Origin: Erodium maritimum
Lineage: Eukaryota > Streptophyta > Magnoliopsida > Geraniales > Geraniaceae
NCBI GenBank assembly: GCA_963921825.1
Contig: OY997594.1
Location: 9,863,001-9,927,000, forward strand
Reading direction: 5' to 3'
Length of the DNA stretch: 64,000 nt
Each line of letters starts with the position of its first letter. Position 1 is the stretch's first letter. A model generated the notes under the pieces. That model worked only from the letters and a program-made list of their open reading frames with translations. It searched no databases and was not told the DNA's origin. Below, piece after piece: positions 22,040-32,589 of the stretch. Both the position numbers and the translations under genes were made by a program.

Positions 22040-23107
22040 TTAAAGGAAATTACATTTTTCGGTATAAACAAAATCAGTTTGAGACATCGCGACTTCATCA
22101 GTTTAACCAAGTCCGTTAATACTCTTAGTTATCCTTTCAATATATAGAATGTTATCCATGATATTTGTGCTTGATTTTAACATCTTGATATATTTAGTGG
22201 TTTGACCAATTTCTCAATTGAGTCTACCCATTTCATCTTTGAGATACACAATTGTTTCAAGCAGCTTTGTTTTTTTCTTTTTCTATCAGAGTTTGTATTT
22301 GATCGCTCTGTATCTCCAGGCATTTAGAGTCTTCTACCCGTTTTGTGTTCATGTGATCAAAAGCAATGTTCATAGCATCATCTAAGAGCAATTCTGGAGA
22401 CTAGCTTTCATTAGTGATTTCATCTGATTCAAGAGGATCATCATGAGTAGTAAAAGCATTATGGTTGTTTACTTGATCACTATCACTCCGCTCATCAACT
22501 TTATCAGACATAGATGTCTTAAATCCTTTCTTCTGGTTCTTCAAAAGGATTGGACATTGATCTTGAGTATGACCATTGCTTTCTCATTCATATCCCTGAC
22601 TTCATCTTCTTTTTCCATCTTGATTAGCGTTTCGTTCATTAAGCTTCTTTCCCTTCTGATGTGAGATGTTAGTAACATCTTGGCGAACATCGTAACTGAC
22701 ATCTTCATATGTAGTTGTCAATATCTCTTAGGCTTCCTTAGCGCTTGTATATGTATTAATGAGTTTAAGAGCATTTTGATCAACACATTTGAATATTACA
22801 TTAAGGCATAGCTGGTTTCATCTTATGTAGTACTCCAGTCTTTTTCTAGCTTACGCATAACTGGTTTTCCTTCCTTAGGTTCCAATAGTGGTGGTTGCCA
22901 GCCATGGACTACAGATTTCCATGTTTTACTATCCAGGGATTTTATGAACACACTCATCTTGGCTTCCGGTACCCATAGTTAGACCCATCAAGCATTGGCG
23001 GATGATGCATTAAGCCTCCTTTTCTTAGGTGTTCCATTCTTGCGCACACATAATTTATTCTTTTAGGTTCACATCGTGTATAGTGTGTGACCTGCTCTGA
23101 TACCAAT
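22040..23107 (-). pseudogene. Ty1/Copia gag fragment and primer-binding site, minus strand
   Basis: On the minus strand the translation of about 22990-22160 gives a Copia gag (UBN2-type) protein with many breaks: SVFIKSLDSKTWKSVVHGW, then SLIHIQALRKP and SDSDQVNNHNAF. GCTCTGATACCA at 23094-23105 is the complement of TGGTATCAGAGC, a tRNA-iMet primer-binding site, two bases from the LTR edge at 23108. The orientation is opposite to the Copia pol fragment at 20440-21960, so either two copies meet here or one copy was partly inverted. Confidence 0.78.
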
Positions 23108-23870
23108 TGAAATTATGCTTAGGTATAAAGACAAGATGTCAATCTAGATGTTATGACTTATTGGCTGATATCTTGCTATATCAGAAACATGGAAACAATA
23201 TTGAACATATAAAGATTAAACACATATGACGACACAAGATTGGTTATCCAGTTCAGTGCAACATCACCTGCGTCTAGGGGCTCTTTGTCAATGGAAATTT
23301 TTTCACTATACTGTAATCAATCACCATACAAGTTCTCAGATCATCCAGATTAACCCTATACTATTATTACAACATGGAAAACCTAATTCAGAGACTCCTA
23401 CTGAACCTGAGATCCCATCTCAGTTCCACTCTTCAAGCTCATGCAATCTCGAATGTTCTTGGTCTTTTTAGAAAAGTTGTGATGCTTCGATCACTAAACT
23501 GTAGCTTCAATACTTTAATCAGACACGATGTATAGCATGAGCACAGTAGCATTCTCTATGATTCATTTCATACATATTCTCAACATGCTAATCCAACACT
23601 CTTGAGACATTTGTAATCATGTGATCAAGAGCAGTGCATACAAGTGTCTTTCTGGACAAACTTGAACATCGTCAACTCCTTTGAATATGCTTGAAGTGTA
23701 ATTCTTGAGTTGCGTAAAGCTATGAAGGATAATCTGATATACATATAGCTCCAATCACCTTGTATTGTGAATCATATGGTTTTCTCAATCCTTTAGTGTC
23801 ACGATCAATGTGAATCTCCCTGTTTTCTTGTTATTGAGACTTTCTAAAATAGAATATATATATATATATA
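23108..23870 (-). mobile_element. Copia 5' LTR, minus strand, interrupted by a foldback element
   Basis: The LTR starts (plus strand) TGAAATTATGC immediately beside the primer-binding site. It runs at least to 23870, where the foldback begins. It may resume after 24943, but I could not fix its outer end or a target duplication, so the end given is where it is interrupted. Confidence 0.6.
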
Positions 23871-24923
23871 GGATAACAATCAGGTACAAACCTCACAAAT
23901 TGGTCAGAACGTAGAACTAATCTCATCCTTTAAAATATTTTATTGGATGGATGAGATTTGTTTTCCAATTTTAACTACACGCGCATAAAAACGCATAAAA
24001 ACATGCTGAAATTGGTTTTAATTTCGAATTTGAGGGTAATTTCGACTTTTTTTTCCACCAAGTTTACTATTTTGATCTTTCCCGCTTCGTTTCAACTCCG
24101 ATTTAATTTTTTCTTGTGCCAATAATTTTCTTTTTCCAAGACCTATCTACCAAATAGCATATTGAATATGTTTTGAAGCAAGAAAAAAACGATTTACTAA
24201 AAAAAAAACGAAATAAATGTATGTTTTGTAATTTTCAGTTGTATGTGTACCCTAAACTTAATGTATGTTTATGTTGTAAAGTGAAAAGTTATGGGTAGTA
24301 TACATACAAATGCATTTGAAAAAACATACATTCAGTTCAGCTTACACATACAAATTAAAATGGGAAGAACATACATTAAGTTTAGCTTACACATATGCAG
24401 TTGCGAAAACATAAAAAACATACATTAAGTTTAGCATACACATACAAATGAAAATGGCAAGAACATACATTGAGTTTTAGCTCCTATAAACATACATTAG
24501 GTTTATCGTACACATACAACTGAAAATTACAAAACATACATTAATTTCGTTTATTTTTTGTTTGTTTGAGTAAATCTTTTTTTTCTTGCTTCAAAAAATA
24601 TTCAATATGCTACTTGATAGATAGTTCTTGGAAAAATAAAAATATTGGCGCAAGAAAAAATTAAATCGGATTTGAAACGAAGCGGGAAAGATCAAAATAG
24701 TAAACTTGGTGGAAAAAAACGAAAATAGCAGCCAATTTCGATTTCCCACTTGTATTTTACGATTCCAACTATTTTTTTCCCGAAAATACCCACAAACAAT
24801 GCGCGTGAACATATTTTGGAATCATAATTTATCAAAAATCTTAGCCCTTGATTTGCTATATTGAATGGTGTAGATTAGTTCTATGTTCTGATCTAAGATG
24901 AGGTTTGTACTTGATTGTTCCCC
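23871..24923. mobile_element. Long-TIR foldback element (Mutator-like), non-autonomous
   Basis: The two ends are long imperfect inverted repeats. The left starts GGATAACAATCAGGTACAAA, and the right (reverse-complemented) starts GGGGAACAATCAAGTACAAA. Inner parts of the arms such as ACCAAGTTTACTATTTTGAT are nearly identical, so each arm is about 350-400 bp. It lies in a (TA)n tract on both sides (23855-23870, 24924-24942), which hides the target duplication. The centre (about 24300-24520) is a tandem array of roughly 45-bp units based on ACATACATTAAGTTTAGC. No transposase. Assignment to Mutator-like elements rests on the long TIRs only. Confidence 0.82.
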
Positions 24924-24943
24924 TATATATATATATATATATT

Positions 24944-25700
24944 ACAGAAGAATCTTTAAACTAGGAAACAAATCCTCTAACCATATATGCATGGATATGT
25001 ACTGGATATACTTGAAAAACTCCACACGCGTGAGCTGTCACCTGCTTTCATGTTATTGTCATTCTGACTTGATATATTTGTTTAGCTCCGCTTCCGGCTG
25101 TACACACATGATGTTATGACATCATAGTTGACATATGGCTTGACACAACAGTTGCCAACCCTAGATGTAGATACAGAATCCAACAATATTCGATGAAACC
25201 AAGAAAGCAGAGCATCAAACCTTTCACTCCATTCATGGCTTGCGCAGTTGGGCGATCCGTCTCTACCGTGAGCCTTTCGGGAGCCCGTCAAGACGACTAC
25301 GGCATGGACAAATGCACCAACTCCACTGTCCCTGACTGCTTCACCAACTTCGGGGACGTCGTGGATGAGATCCACAGGTCGTTGAGGGGAAATTTCTTTC
25401 TCCAAGCTTTGAATCATGAAATCGAGATCAAGAGAGGCCAAATGGGGTACAAATATTTGCGGAGCTGAGTAGATCCAATATGGATGGAGATCAGACATAA
25501 TTTATGGATGGAGTATCCGGTGGAGGATATGGTTGTACTTTTGAGAGGGAGGATTAGAGTTTATAAGACAAACATAAATTCAAATGTAGTATTTGCATTT
25601 TTTTTTAAAAATGCATGATTATAGCACATGATCATTTTCTAAAAATGTACTAGAAATTTAATGTTAGGTATTAAATTAAAATGATATTTATTTAGAACAA
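24944..25700. other. Unassigned region with an unrecognised small frame
   Basis: The frame 25193-25468 (+, 91 codons, ending RGQMGYKYLRS) and its antisense 25082-25498 share a GC-rich block unlike the AT-rich surroundings. It could be a decayed exon or retroposon part. I do not recognise either translation, and I do not call a gene. Confidence 0.3.
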
Positions 25701-25729
25701 TAAAAAAAATAGATACTGAAAATAGAACT

Positions 25730-26600
25730 GTTTTTTTTAATAAAATAATGCATTAATTTTATATATCAATCAACGATGATATACATACAATCTGACGAAA
25801 GCAAACATGCAAACGATAAATATTATAGACTCAAAATACAAGCCTATAATACTATCGACTCCCGACCGAAACCAAAACGCAACATAGGGTGCCCCAGAAC
25901 ATGCAAAACAACGTGCACGCTAATAGTTCAACAACGTGCACACTAAAAACGATACATAACGGGCACAAAAACAGTAAAACTAGTGTACACAAAAATGCCA
26001 CATAACGAGCACACCAACAGTACAACTAGTGCACACCAACCTGCAACCAAGTGCAATTATTTGGGATTAAACCCCAAACCTAAACAACAAATGACTAAGA
26101 ATAAAACTAGAAATGAGGCCCCATCACTCAACCATTGTGGGCGAGCCAGCTTGGCCAACCACCTACATTACACCACGACACTAGAAGCTTCACTGAATCC
26201 AAAACCACGAGTACGTTGAGGCCGGGCAGCAACAACGAGACCGGAGGAGCGTCGATCCAAACGAGAGGAGGAGCGGACCATCATCCAAAACCGACAGGAC
26301 TCCGGCGACTTGAGGGTCTAAAACACCACTTCCGATTGCTAAAACCCGATTAGTAGGAGAAGCGATAGCAACTTTGAGTAGATCGTAGAGAACGAGACTG
26401 TTGGGGCCTGGGGGTGAGAGATGCGGGAACAAAATGATACAATAAAAATGAGGGGGAAGGAGAAAGAGTGCGAGGAAGGAGAGAGGAGGGGAAGGAGGCC
26501 TTGTCGATAACAACACAAATCAGAGTTCAAAGCCATCACCAACGAGAGCAAGGAACCAAAATATACGACGACTTCTATGAAATATGGTTGTGGGTTTGAG
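25730..26600 (-). mobile_element. Probable retroposon, minus strand
   Basis: Read on the minus strand, a C/T-rich leader (26500-26340) is followed by a T/G-rich tail ending TTAATGCATTATTTTATTAAAAAAAA at about 25733. The layout is like the other ORF1-only elements of this window. No clear target duplication and no domain were found. Confidence 0.4.
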
Positions 26601-26608
26601 AGAGGCAC

Positions 26609-27522
26609 TTAGAGCACGCACAACGGGCCGGCCCTCGCCCCCGACCCGCGCGTGCGCGGTCCGCAGCCCTTGGGCCGTCCCACTGTGGGCCGGATTTCAC
26701 GCAGTCCGCGGCCATGAAACACGCGGCCCGGGCTTCGCCCCTCGCCCTCGCCCTCGCTCCTCGATCGCGGGCCGGGCTCGCGCCCCGTCTAGCTCCCCTC
26801 CACTCGTGGCTTGCCACGTGGCGATGCTAAGGTATATTTTTTATTAAATTTTTTTGTCAATTATGGGATTTGAACCCCAATCTCAAGGTTTAAAGCCTTG
26901 TGTTCTACCATTGAGCTAGATGTGCATTTGGTACTATATTTTATTATAATTAATATGATATATTTTTAATTTTGAAGTGAAATGCATATTAAAATTTAAA
27001 ATAAATCTTCTTTTTAATAGATTATATATTATATAATTTAGTGTTGGATGATATTTCAAATAAAATAACATATTTATGTAATATATATTTGACCATATTA
27101 TCATTTTTGTGTGTATTTATATCCGGTTCGACTCAAAGATTTTTCGTTATAGCAACTACTATGAATATTACATAGTTGACCATATTATTCCATATACACA
27201 TTTTATTGATTTCTTTGTCATTATTAAAAAGTTCATTTTTATTCGTGTTAAATTTAATTATTATTTTTTTATTGTCATTAATTATTATTTTTCACATTTG
27301 TTTATATAATTTAAACAATTTCTAATAAAAAATTAAATAAAACAACAAAATATCAACTCAGCATCCAGTCAGCACAGGACCTCAGCCTCAGGACCTCACT
27401 AGGGCCTCTCCATTGTAAAACACTCACTACTCTGAGGACTCAAGACCTTACTTTTGTCCTGTCAGCACAAGGGCCTCAGGACCAACGCCTCACCTAGTAC
27501 CTTTCGGTTATACATGCTCTTA
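26609..27522. mobile_element. PIF/Harbinger-type element with TTA duplication
   Basis: The element 26612-27519 (908 bp) is flanked by TTA at 26609-26611 and 27520-27522. The ends are inverted: GAGCACGCACAACGG on the left, and GAGCATGTATAACCG when the right end is reverse-complemented. The left 200 bp is very GC-rich and the rest AT-rich. The segment AACAAAATATCAACTCAGCATCCAGTCA near 27340 recurs in the element at 37685-38352. No transposase, so non-autonomous. A tRNA-like sequence lies inside. Confidence 0.8.
26856..26925 (-). pseudogene. tRNA-like sequence with anticodon-loop TTA
   Basis: The minus strand shows an A-box-like TAGCTCAATGG, a perfect 5-bp anticodon stem CAAGG/CCTTG with loop CTTTAAA, and a B-box-like GGGTTCAAATCC. 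The loop gives anticodon TTA (5'-UUA), which would read the stop codon UAA. The acceptor stem does not pair and the T stem is broken, so this is a tRNA-derived relic and not a working tRNA. Confidence 0.6.
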
Positions 27523-28274
27523 GTTCCTGAAAATGGAAATGTTATGACATATTAAAATGAAAAAATTCCGAACTTTAATATCGTGACAAACATCTTTAGC
27601 CACAAGGAAAAGTCAAACACATCAACGGTTTAGATTAGTTCTCTGACAAAAGGCAAAGACGGTTTACGATTTAGGAGTTGAATTAAGGAGGGGCATGTGC
27701 AGAACAGAACTGTACCGGAGAGGTAAGAGAAGAAGGTCACAGTCCAATCATTTCGCAGAATCAGATCATGCTCAACCCAACCGCCCATGATTTCTAGTTA
27801 AAACCTGCCGGTTATTCCACTACATCCTACATTTTTCTCATCATGCCGTACACGTTTTACTCGTCAAACCTTTGACCTTTTGACTTTTGACGACCAGGAA
27901 CCACGGTCAAAACCCTAACCCAACTCCAACTCTAATCCAATCACAAGAATTTCATTTTATTCACCAAAATCTATTAAAATGTTTATTTGTTTAATTTACG
28001 AGTACACGTGTTTGCTCTATGTATTTACTTGTTTCTATTTAATTCACCATTTACCCTCTCATTTTAAATCACCATCTTCCTCTCGGTCGTCTTCTTAATT
28101 TTGGGCCGATTTTCGTTTCTCTATCTGTCTTTTTTCTTGGTTTATGTTTTTCACTTTACCCTCTCCTTAAATAAAAAAAATTAGGTCTATGTATATATTT
28201 GTATATGATCATCATCTAGTACGCTCTTGATCGATAGCGCGGATCGGAGTAAGTGAAACGGAGAAGGATCGTTC
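27523..28274 (+). promoter_or_regulatory. Upstream region of the HD-Zip gene
   Basis: About 750 bp between the Harbinger element and the start codon. TATATAT at 28192-28198 is the best TATA candidate and would put transcription start near 28225. The pair GTCAAACCTTTGACCTTTTGACTTTTGACG at about 27865 (described here, core TTGAC/GTCAA) holds several W-box-like sites. CACGTG-like elements near 28005 (ACACGTG) could bind bZIP or bHLH factors. Function inferred. Confidence 0.4.
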
Positions 28275-31200
28275 ATGGAGGTTTCAGCATGTTCGAGCTA
28301 CTTAGAGCTGACCATGTCCGTTCCGGGCTTCTCCTCTTCATCCCCATCGCTCCCTTCTTCCGGTGAGACCACGCAGATCTTCAAATTTCCATAACTTCTA
28401 CATATTTTCCGTCTTTTTATCTCCATGTTCTTCTATTAGCTGAGTGGTTTGAGTATGGTTTCTATATTAAAACTGTTTGATCAACCAGATCATAACTTAT
28501 TTATGTGCAAATTTCGTTCTAGGGTCATCACGTGTGATATGGGAAAAAATGATTAATCATTTTTGCATGTATTTTTATTGGTTATTTGGATATTGATTAT
28601 GAATCCATGGGTCGAAAAGGTGAAGGAGGGAGAGACTTGGACATGAATCAAGTACCGTCGTGCGATGGAGAGAACATGGATATGGAGGACGAGGAAGACA
28701 ACGGGCCGCCGCGGAAGAAGCTCAGGCTGTCCAAAGAACAATCGAGGCTCCTAGAAGAAAGTTTTAGACTCAACCATACTCTAAATCCCGTAAGCATGTC
28801 ATTAATTGATTAATAATTACTAGTAAGGAGTATAATTATTAATATTAATATTAGCACATGATTATTATGTATTGTTTTGGAGCGTATATGCAGAAACAAA
28901 AGGAGGCATTAGCAGAAGAGTTGAAGCTTCGGCCGAGGCAGGTTGAGGTGTGGTTTCAGAACCGTAGGGCCAGGTACTGTCCCGTACGCTTTTGTGTGCT
29001 ATAATGTGTTGGTGGTACTGGTTGTTGGGTTTCTAAAGTATGGAACATAAAGATCTTGTAGTTGACACAATCTCTACACACATTATCCATAGATCTCCCA
29101 CTCGCCCTGTAATCTCTTCTCCATCACATGCTGCTCCCTATCCCTACGTACCATCATTATTATACCCTCATACATTTTTGATCCCATATCAAGATTTTTT
29201 TGTTGATAAATGATGGATTTATTAGGTTTTGCAATAATAAATTACATAGCACGAGGTAAATACCCCAAAATAACCTTCCTAAGAAAAAACCAGGAGAAAA
29301 ACAAAGTTCAACTCCTTGAAACAGAAATAAGACAAGACGAAGGAGAGGCCAGCCAAAGTTGCAGGCTGGCCCCCTCCAAAAGATCATCCGCCATCCTGCA
29401 CACACTGAAGCTATGCAACCGAAGTTTGCTGAAAATCGCTTTAACCGGTTCTGACTGCTGCCTGAAGACACCCGAGTTTCTCCGGATCCAGATGTGCCAA
29501 AAAACAAGGTAGCCAACCTTTACCCAGACCTTCCACCAACGGCGCTTCCCCAGCCCTCTCCAAGCTGAAATCAAGGAGACACAGTCACCTGGTACAACCC
29601 AAATGATAGACCACCAAGCATAAACTATGGACCACAGCGACCAAGAAAAAGAACAGTGCAAGAACAGGTGTGTGGAGTCCTCAAAAACAGAACCACATAA
29701 GCAGCAGAACATGTCATTGAGGGAAATGCGCAGGCCTCGCTCCTCCAAAAAAGACTTGGTAGGAACTGCATCATGGGCCAGTAGCCAGACCAGAAAGCTG
29801 TACTTGGGCGGTAGATGCTTGATCCAGAGAAACCCAGTCCAAGGTACAGGAGTGGGTTCAGTGTCATCAAGTAAAAGATAGGCCGAAGCTGAGGAAAAAC
29901 CTGAATTCCGATGAGACCAGGTGACCGTGTTGGGAGAGCCCGGGCGGATGCAAACAGTGGCCAAAAGCTCCATAAGCGAGGCAGAGTCGTCCCACTCACG
30001 AGTGAAGACAAAAGACCGGCGATAATCAATAGACCAAACACCGTCAGACCAAATCTCTCCAACCCGAGACCATTTCCCCAAAACAATGCTATAGAGTCTG
30101 GGAAAACGAAAGCGAAAGGCAAGGGGGCCAAGCCAAACATCCTGCCAAAACCGAATCCGGTCACCCTCCCCAACACGCCAGTGAAGGCTCTGCTCCCCAA
30201 ACAGACTACGGAATCTAGGAGAATCTGCAAGCTCCATAATATGGCCAAAGAAGAACGAAGAGCCTGGTTTATCCAAAGCAGTGAGATCCCAATCAGAAGG
30301 ATTCCAACCAAACTTCGCACACAAAATCCTCTTCCATAAAGAGTCACTATCAGTAGCAAACCGCCAAAACCACTTTGCTAACAGGCTCTGATTGACCCTA
30401 TCCAAGCCTCGAATGCCAAGTCCTCCCTCAGTCTTGGACTTGCAAACAGTGGACCATCGGACTTTACAAAAAACTCTAGATCGAGCCCTATTGTGCCAAA
30501 GGAAACGCCGTCTCCAAGCCTCAAGCTCTTTGATGACTCCTTTCGGGGCTCGAAAGAGTGACATAAAGAAAACAGGTAGAGCTGATAAAGTGGATTTAAT
30601 CAACACTAACCTGCCTGGCATAGATAAGTCCTTGGTCTTCCACAAAGCTAGAGACTCCTTGAACTTCTGGATGACTGGAGACCAGAAAGAAAGCCTTCGG
30701 GGATTCGCCCCCAAGCTAAAGCCGAGGTACTTGAACGGGAGGGAACCGACCAAGCAAACCAAGGAAGAAGCCACCTGTTCCGGAGTACATGAGCGGGCAT
30801 TCAGAAGAGTAGCAGTAGACTTGTCAAAATTAATCTTAAGGCCAGAGCACATCTGAAAAGTGAGAAGGGTGCTTTTCAGACGGAGAAGATCATCCACTGA
30901 GCCCTTCACGAAAAGCAAAGTGTCATCGGCGAACTGCAAATGTGATAGAACCGGTCCTGAGGAGCCAAAACGAATGCCCGAGAAGTCCCCCAAGCCGATA
31001 CCCTTAATGAGTACCTGATGTAAACCCTCAGCTGCAATCAGGAAGATAAATGGGGAAATGGGGCAGCCCTGACGGATACCATTCAAAATGGGAAAGTCTT
31101 GACTCGGGGAACCATTAACCAACACAGTCACAGATGCTTTGAAACAGGAAGCCATCCAGGCTCTCCATTTAGGGCCAAACTTTGCTTCTATTCTACATGC

Positions 31201-31831
31201 ACTGTTTTGATAAAGATGTTTTGTTTGCAAGCAATAATGAAAAAAAAAAGTTCTAATAATTGCTGTTTGGATTTATGAATGGCCATAAAGATGAATGTCC
31301 AAAAATACCAAACGTAATCATAAAAAAGCATTATTGATCTTATGGATGGGTTCATAAGTTGGGCATTGTGTGTTAGTTATATAGGTACCTTTAATAATGA
31401 AACGCTGATCCATAACCTTAACTGCATGCATTTTATTCATGTCAAAAAAAAAGAATTTAGTTTTGTATATATAGTTAAAGAGAGAGGTGGAAAGTGCAAT
31501 GCAACAACATATTAGATATATATGTGGCAGGAGCAAGCTGAAGCAGACGGAGATGGAGTGTGAGTACTTGAAGAGGTGGTTCGGGTCGTTGACGGAGCAG
31601 AACAGGAGGTTGCAGAGGGAGGTGGAGGAGCTGAGGGCCATGAAGGTGGGTCCTTACAGCTGCGAGCCCCTGGCAGCCTCCAGCCTCTCCATGTGCCCTC
31701 GCTGCGAGCGCGTTAGCAGCAACTCGCACGACAAGGCTGGCCCCACAAACAACACCTCTGCCTCCTCGGCAGCCACCTTGTCGGTAAAGGTGGCGGCACC
31801 ACAAACCCGCAAGTCCTCGGCAGCCTGTTAG
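28275..31831 (+). CDS. HB17: HD-Zip class II transcription factor, ATHB17-type
   Basis: Four exons: 28275-28362, 28620-28789, 28894-28973 and 31531-31831; 639 nt, 212 aa, GT-AG introns. The N-terminus carries an EAR-like repression motif, LELTM (residues 10-14), within [11 protein letters not shown]. The homeodomain (about residues 58-115) includes [18 protein letters not shown] and WFQNRRAR with its helix-3 DNA-contact residues. The leucine zipper follows directly ([13 protein letters not shown]..., then [16 protein letters not shown]). The class II redox motif CPRCE is at about residue 168. Exon 2's acceptor (28618-28619) is the least certain junction; it keeps the frame. The family binds CAATNATTG as dimers and often represses; ATHB17 acts in growth and stress responses. 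Intron 3 (28974-31530) hosts an antisense LINE. Confidence 0.93.
29205..31190 (-). mobile_element. 5'-truncated L1-type LINE in HD-Zip intron 3, antisense
   Basis: The minus-strand element carries the C-terminal part of ORF2, a 3' UTR of about 100 bp and a terminus ATCAACAAAAAAA at about 29200. Truncation falls within the reverse transcriptase, just after catalytic motif A. It lies antisense within an intron, 230 bp beyond the 5' splice site and 340 bp before the 3' splice site. I found no long target duplication; only AAGAT is shared by the flanks. Confidence 0.85.
29308..31190 (-). CDS. LINE ORF2 fragment: reverse transcriptase (partial) and zinc-binding RT-associated domain
   Basis: About 625 codons stay open. 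Visible motifs are [14 protein letters not shown] (RT motif B), [10 protein letters not shown] (catalytic FADD, near residue 100 of the frame) and [11 protein letters not shown], then a long thumb/connection region. Near the end is a zf-RVT domain ([16 protein letters not shown] ... CCLCG ... HLFLHCSFS). The endonuclease domain and RT motif A are absent, so no active enzyme is expected. The frame has no stop or shift, which points to a recent insertion. It is the only ORF2 sequence I can recognise in the window. The open frame extends upstream to 31230 into non-LINE sequence. Confidence 0.9.
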
Positions 31832-32589
31832 CCTGTCGTACGTGTGGATGGTTGAGTATGTAATATTGTGTTTTAAAGTCATTGATTAGAGAATGTTCAC
31901 GGATCGATGCTTGTATCCAATCTGCTACAAGGTGTAGCGTACATACATGAACTTAATTACATGCATGTTCCAATAGTCTCCTCTCAACTTCATTTTTCCT
32001 TTTCATCAATTTCATTGGTCAAGAAGCGTGATGATAGGGCACACTATACTTGGGCATTGGGAAGCTTGCTGGTTATTTCTAGCCAGCCATAATTGCATGT
32101 GTTTTTAAATTGGTGAACTATCTTTCCTTCTTTTTTTCCTGCAAACCACATCTTCTCCTTATTTCCTTATGTATATTTTTATCATCTTAATTTGTTTAAA
32201 AGTGATAGTTTTTCTCCCTACATTATATGTGCTTTGTATTACTGATGTATATATGTTTTGTAATTTAATACTTACAAAAAATAATTAAGGGATATCATTT
32301 GCAAAACAAACGTTTACATATAATGTATGCAAAATGTACATAGTTCAACTACCCTTTAACTTCAACAGCACGTTTTTGTACAGTCATTGAATTAATTGGG
32401 CAATGATTTGTATTCTAACATGTTGTCAAGGTTTTGACTCGTGAGCCGCCTGAATTTAATCCTTGTTCATATATTATGGATCCTCATAGGAAACTTTATA
32501 TTGTTTGTATGTAGTTGAAGACGAATGTTGAAGTGTATCACATTGAAAGAATATTGTACACTTTGTGTTGTCTAATGTATTTTTTTACT
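31832..32589. other. HD-Zip 3' region and intergenic DNA
   Basis: AT-rich. It must include the 3' UTR of the HD-Zip gene, but no canonical AATAAA stands out in the first 300 bp. No other feature recognised. Confidence 0.4.

Noticed and set aside
25193..25468. 91-codon frame and its 138-codon antisense
   Set aside because: GC-rich and gene-like in texture, but neither translation could be recognised and no splice context was found.
26856..26925. Functional suppressor tRNA
   Set aside because: Acceptor and T stems do not pair; treated as a tRNA-derived relic in a transposon.
29625..30359. 244-codon frame overlapping the LINE ORF2
   Set aside because: Alternative frame of the reverse-transcriptase coding strand; no independent likeness.
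29190..31215. Target duplication for the intronic LINE
   Set aside because: Only AAGAT is shared by the two flanks, too short to count.
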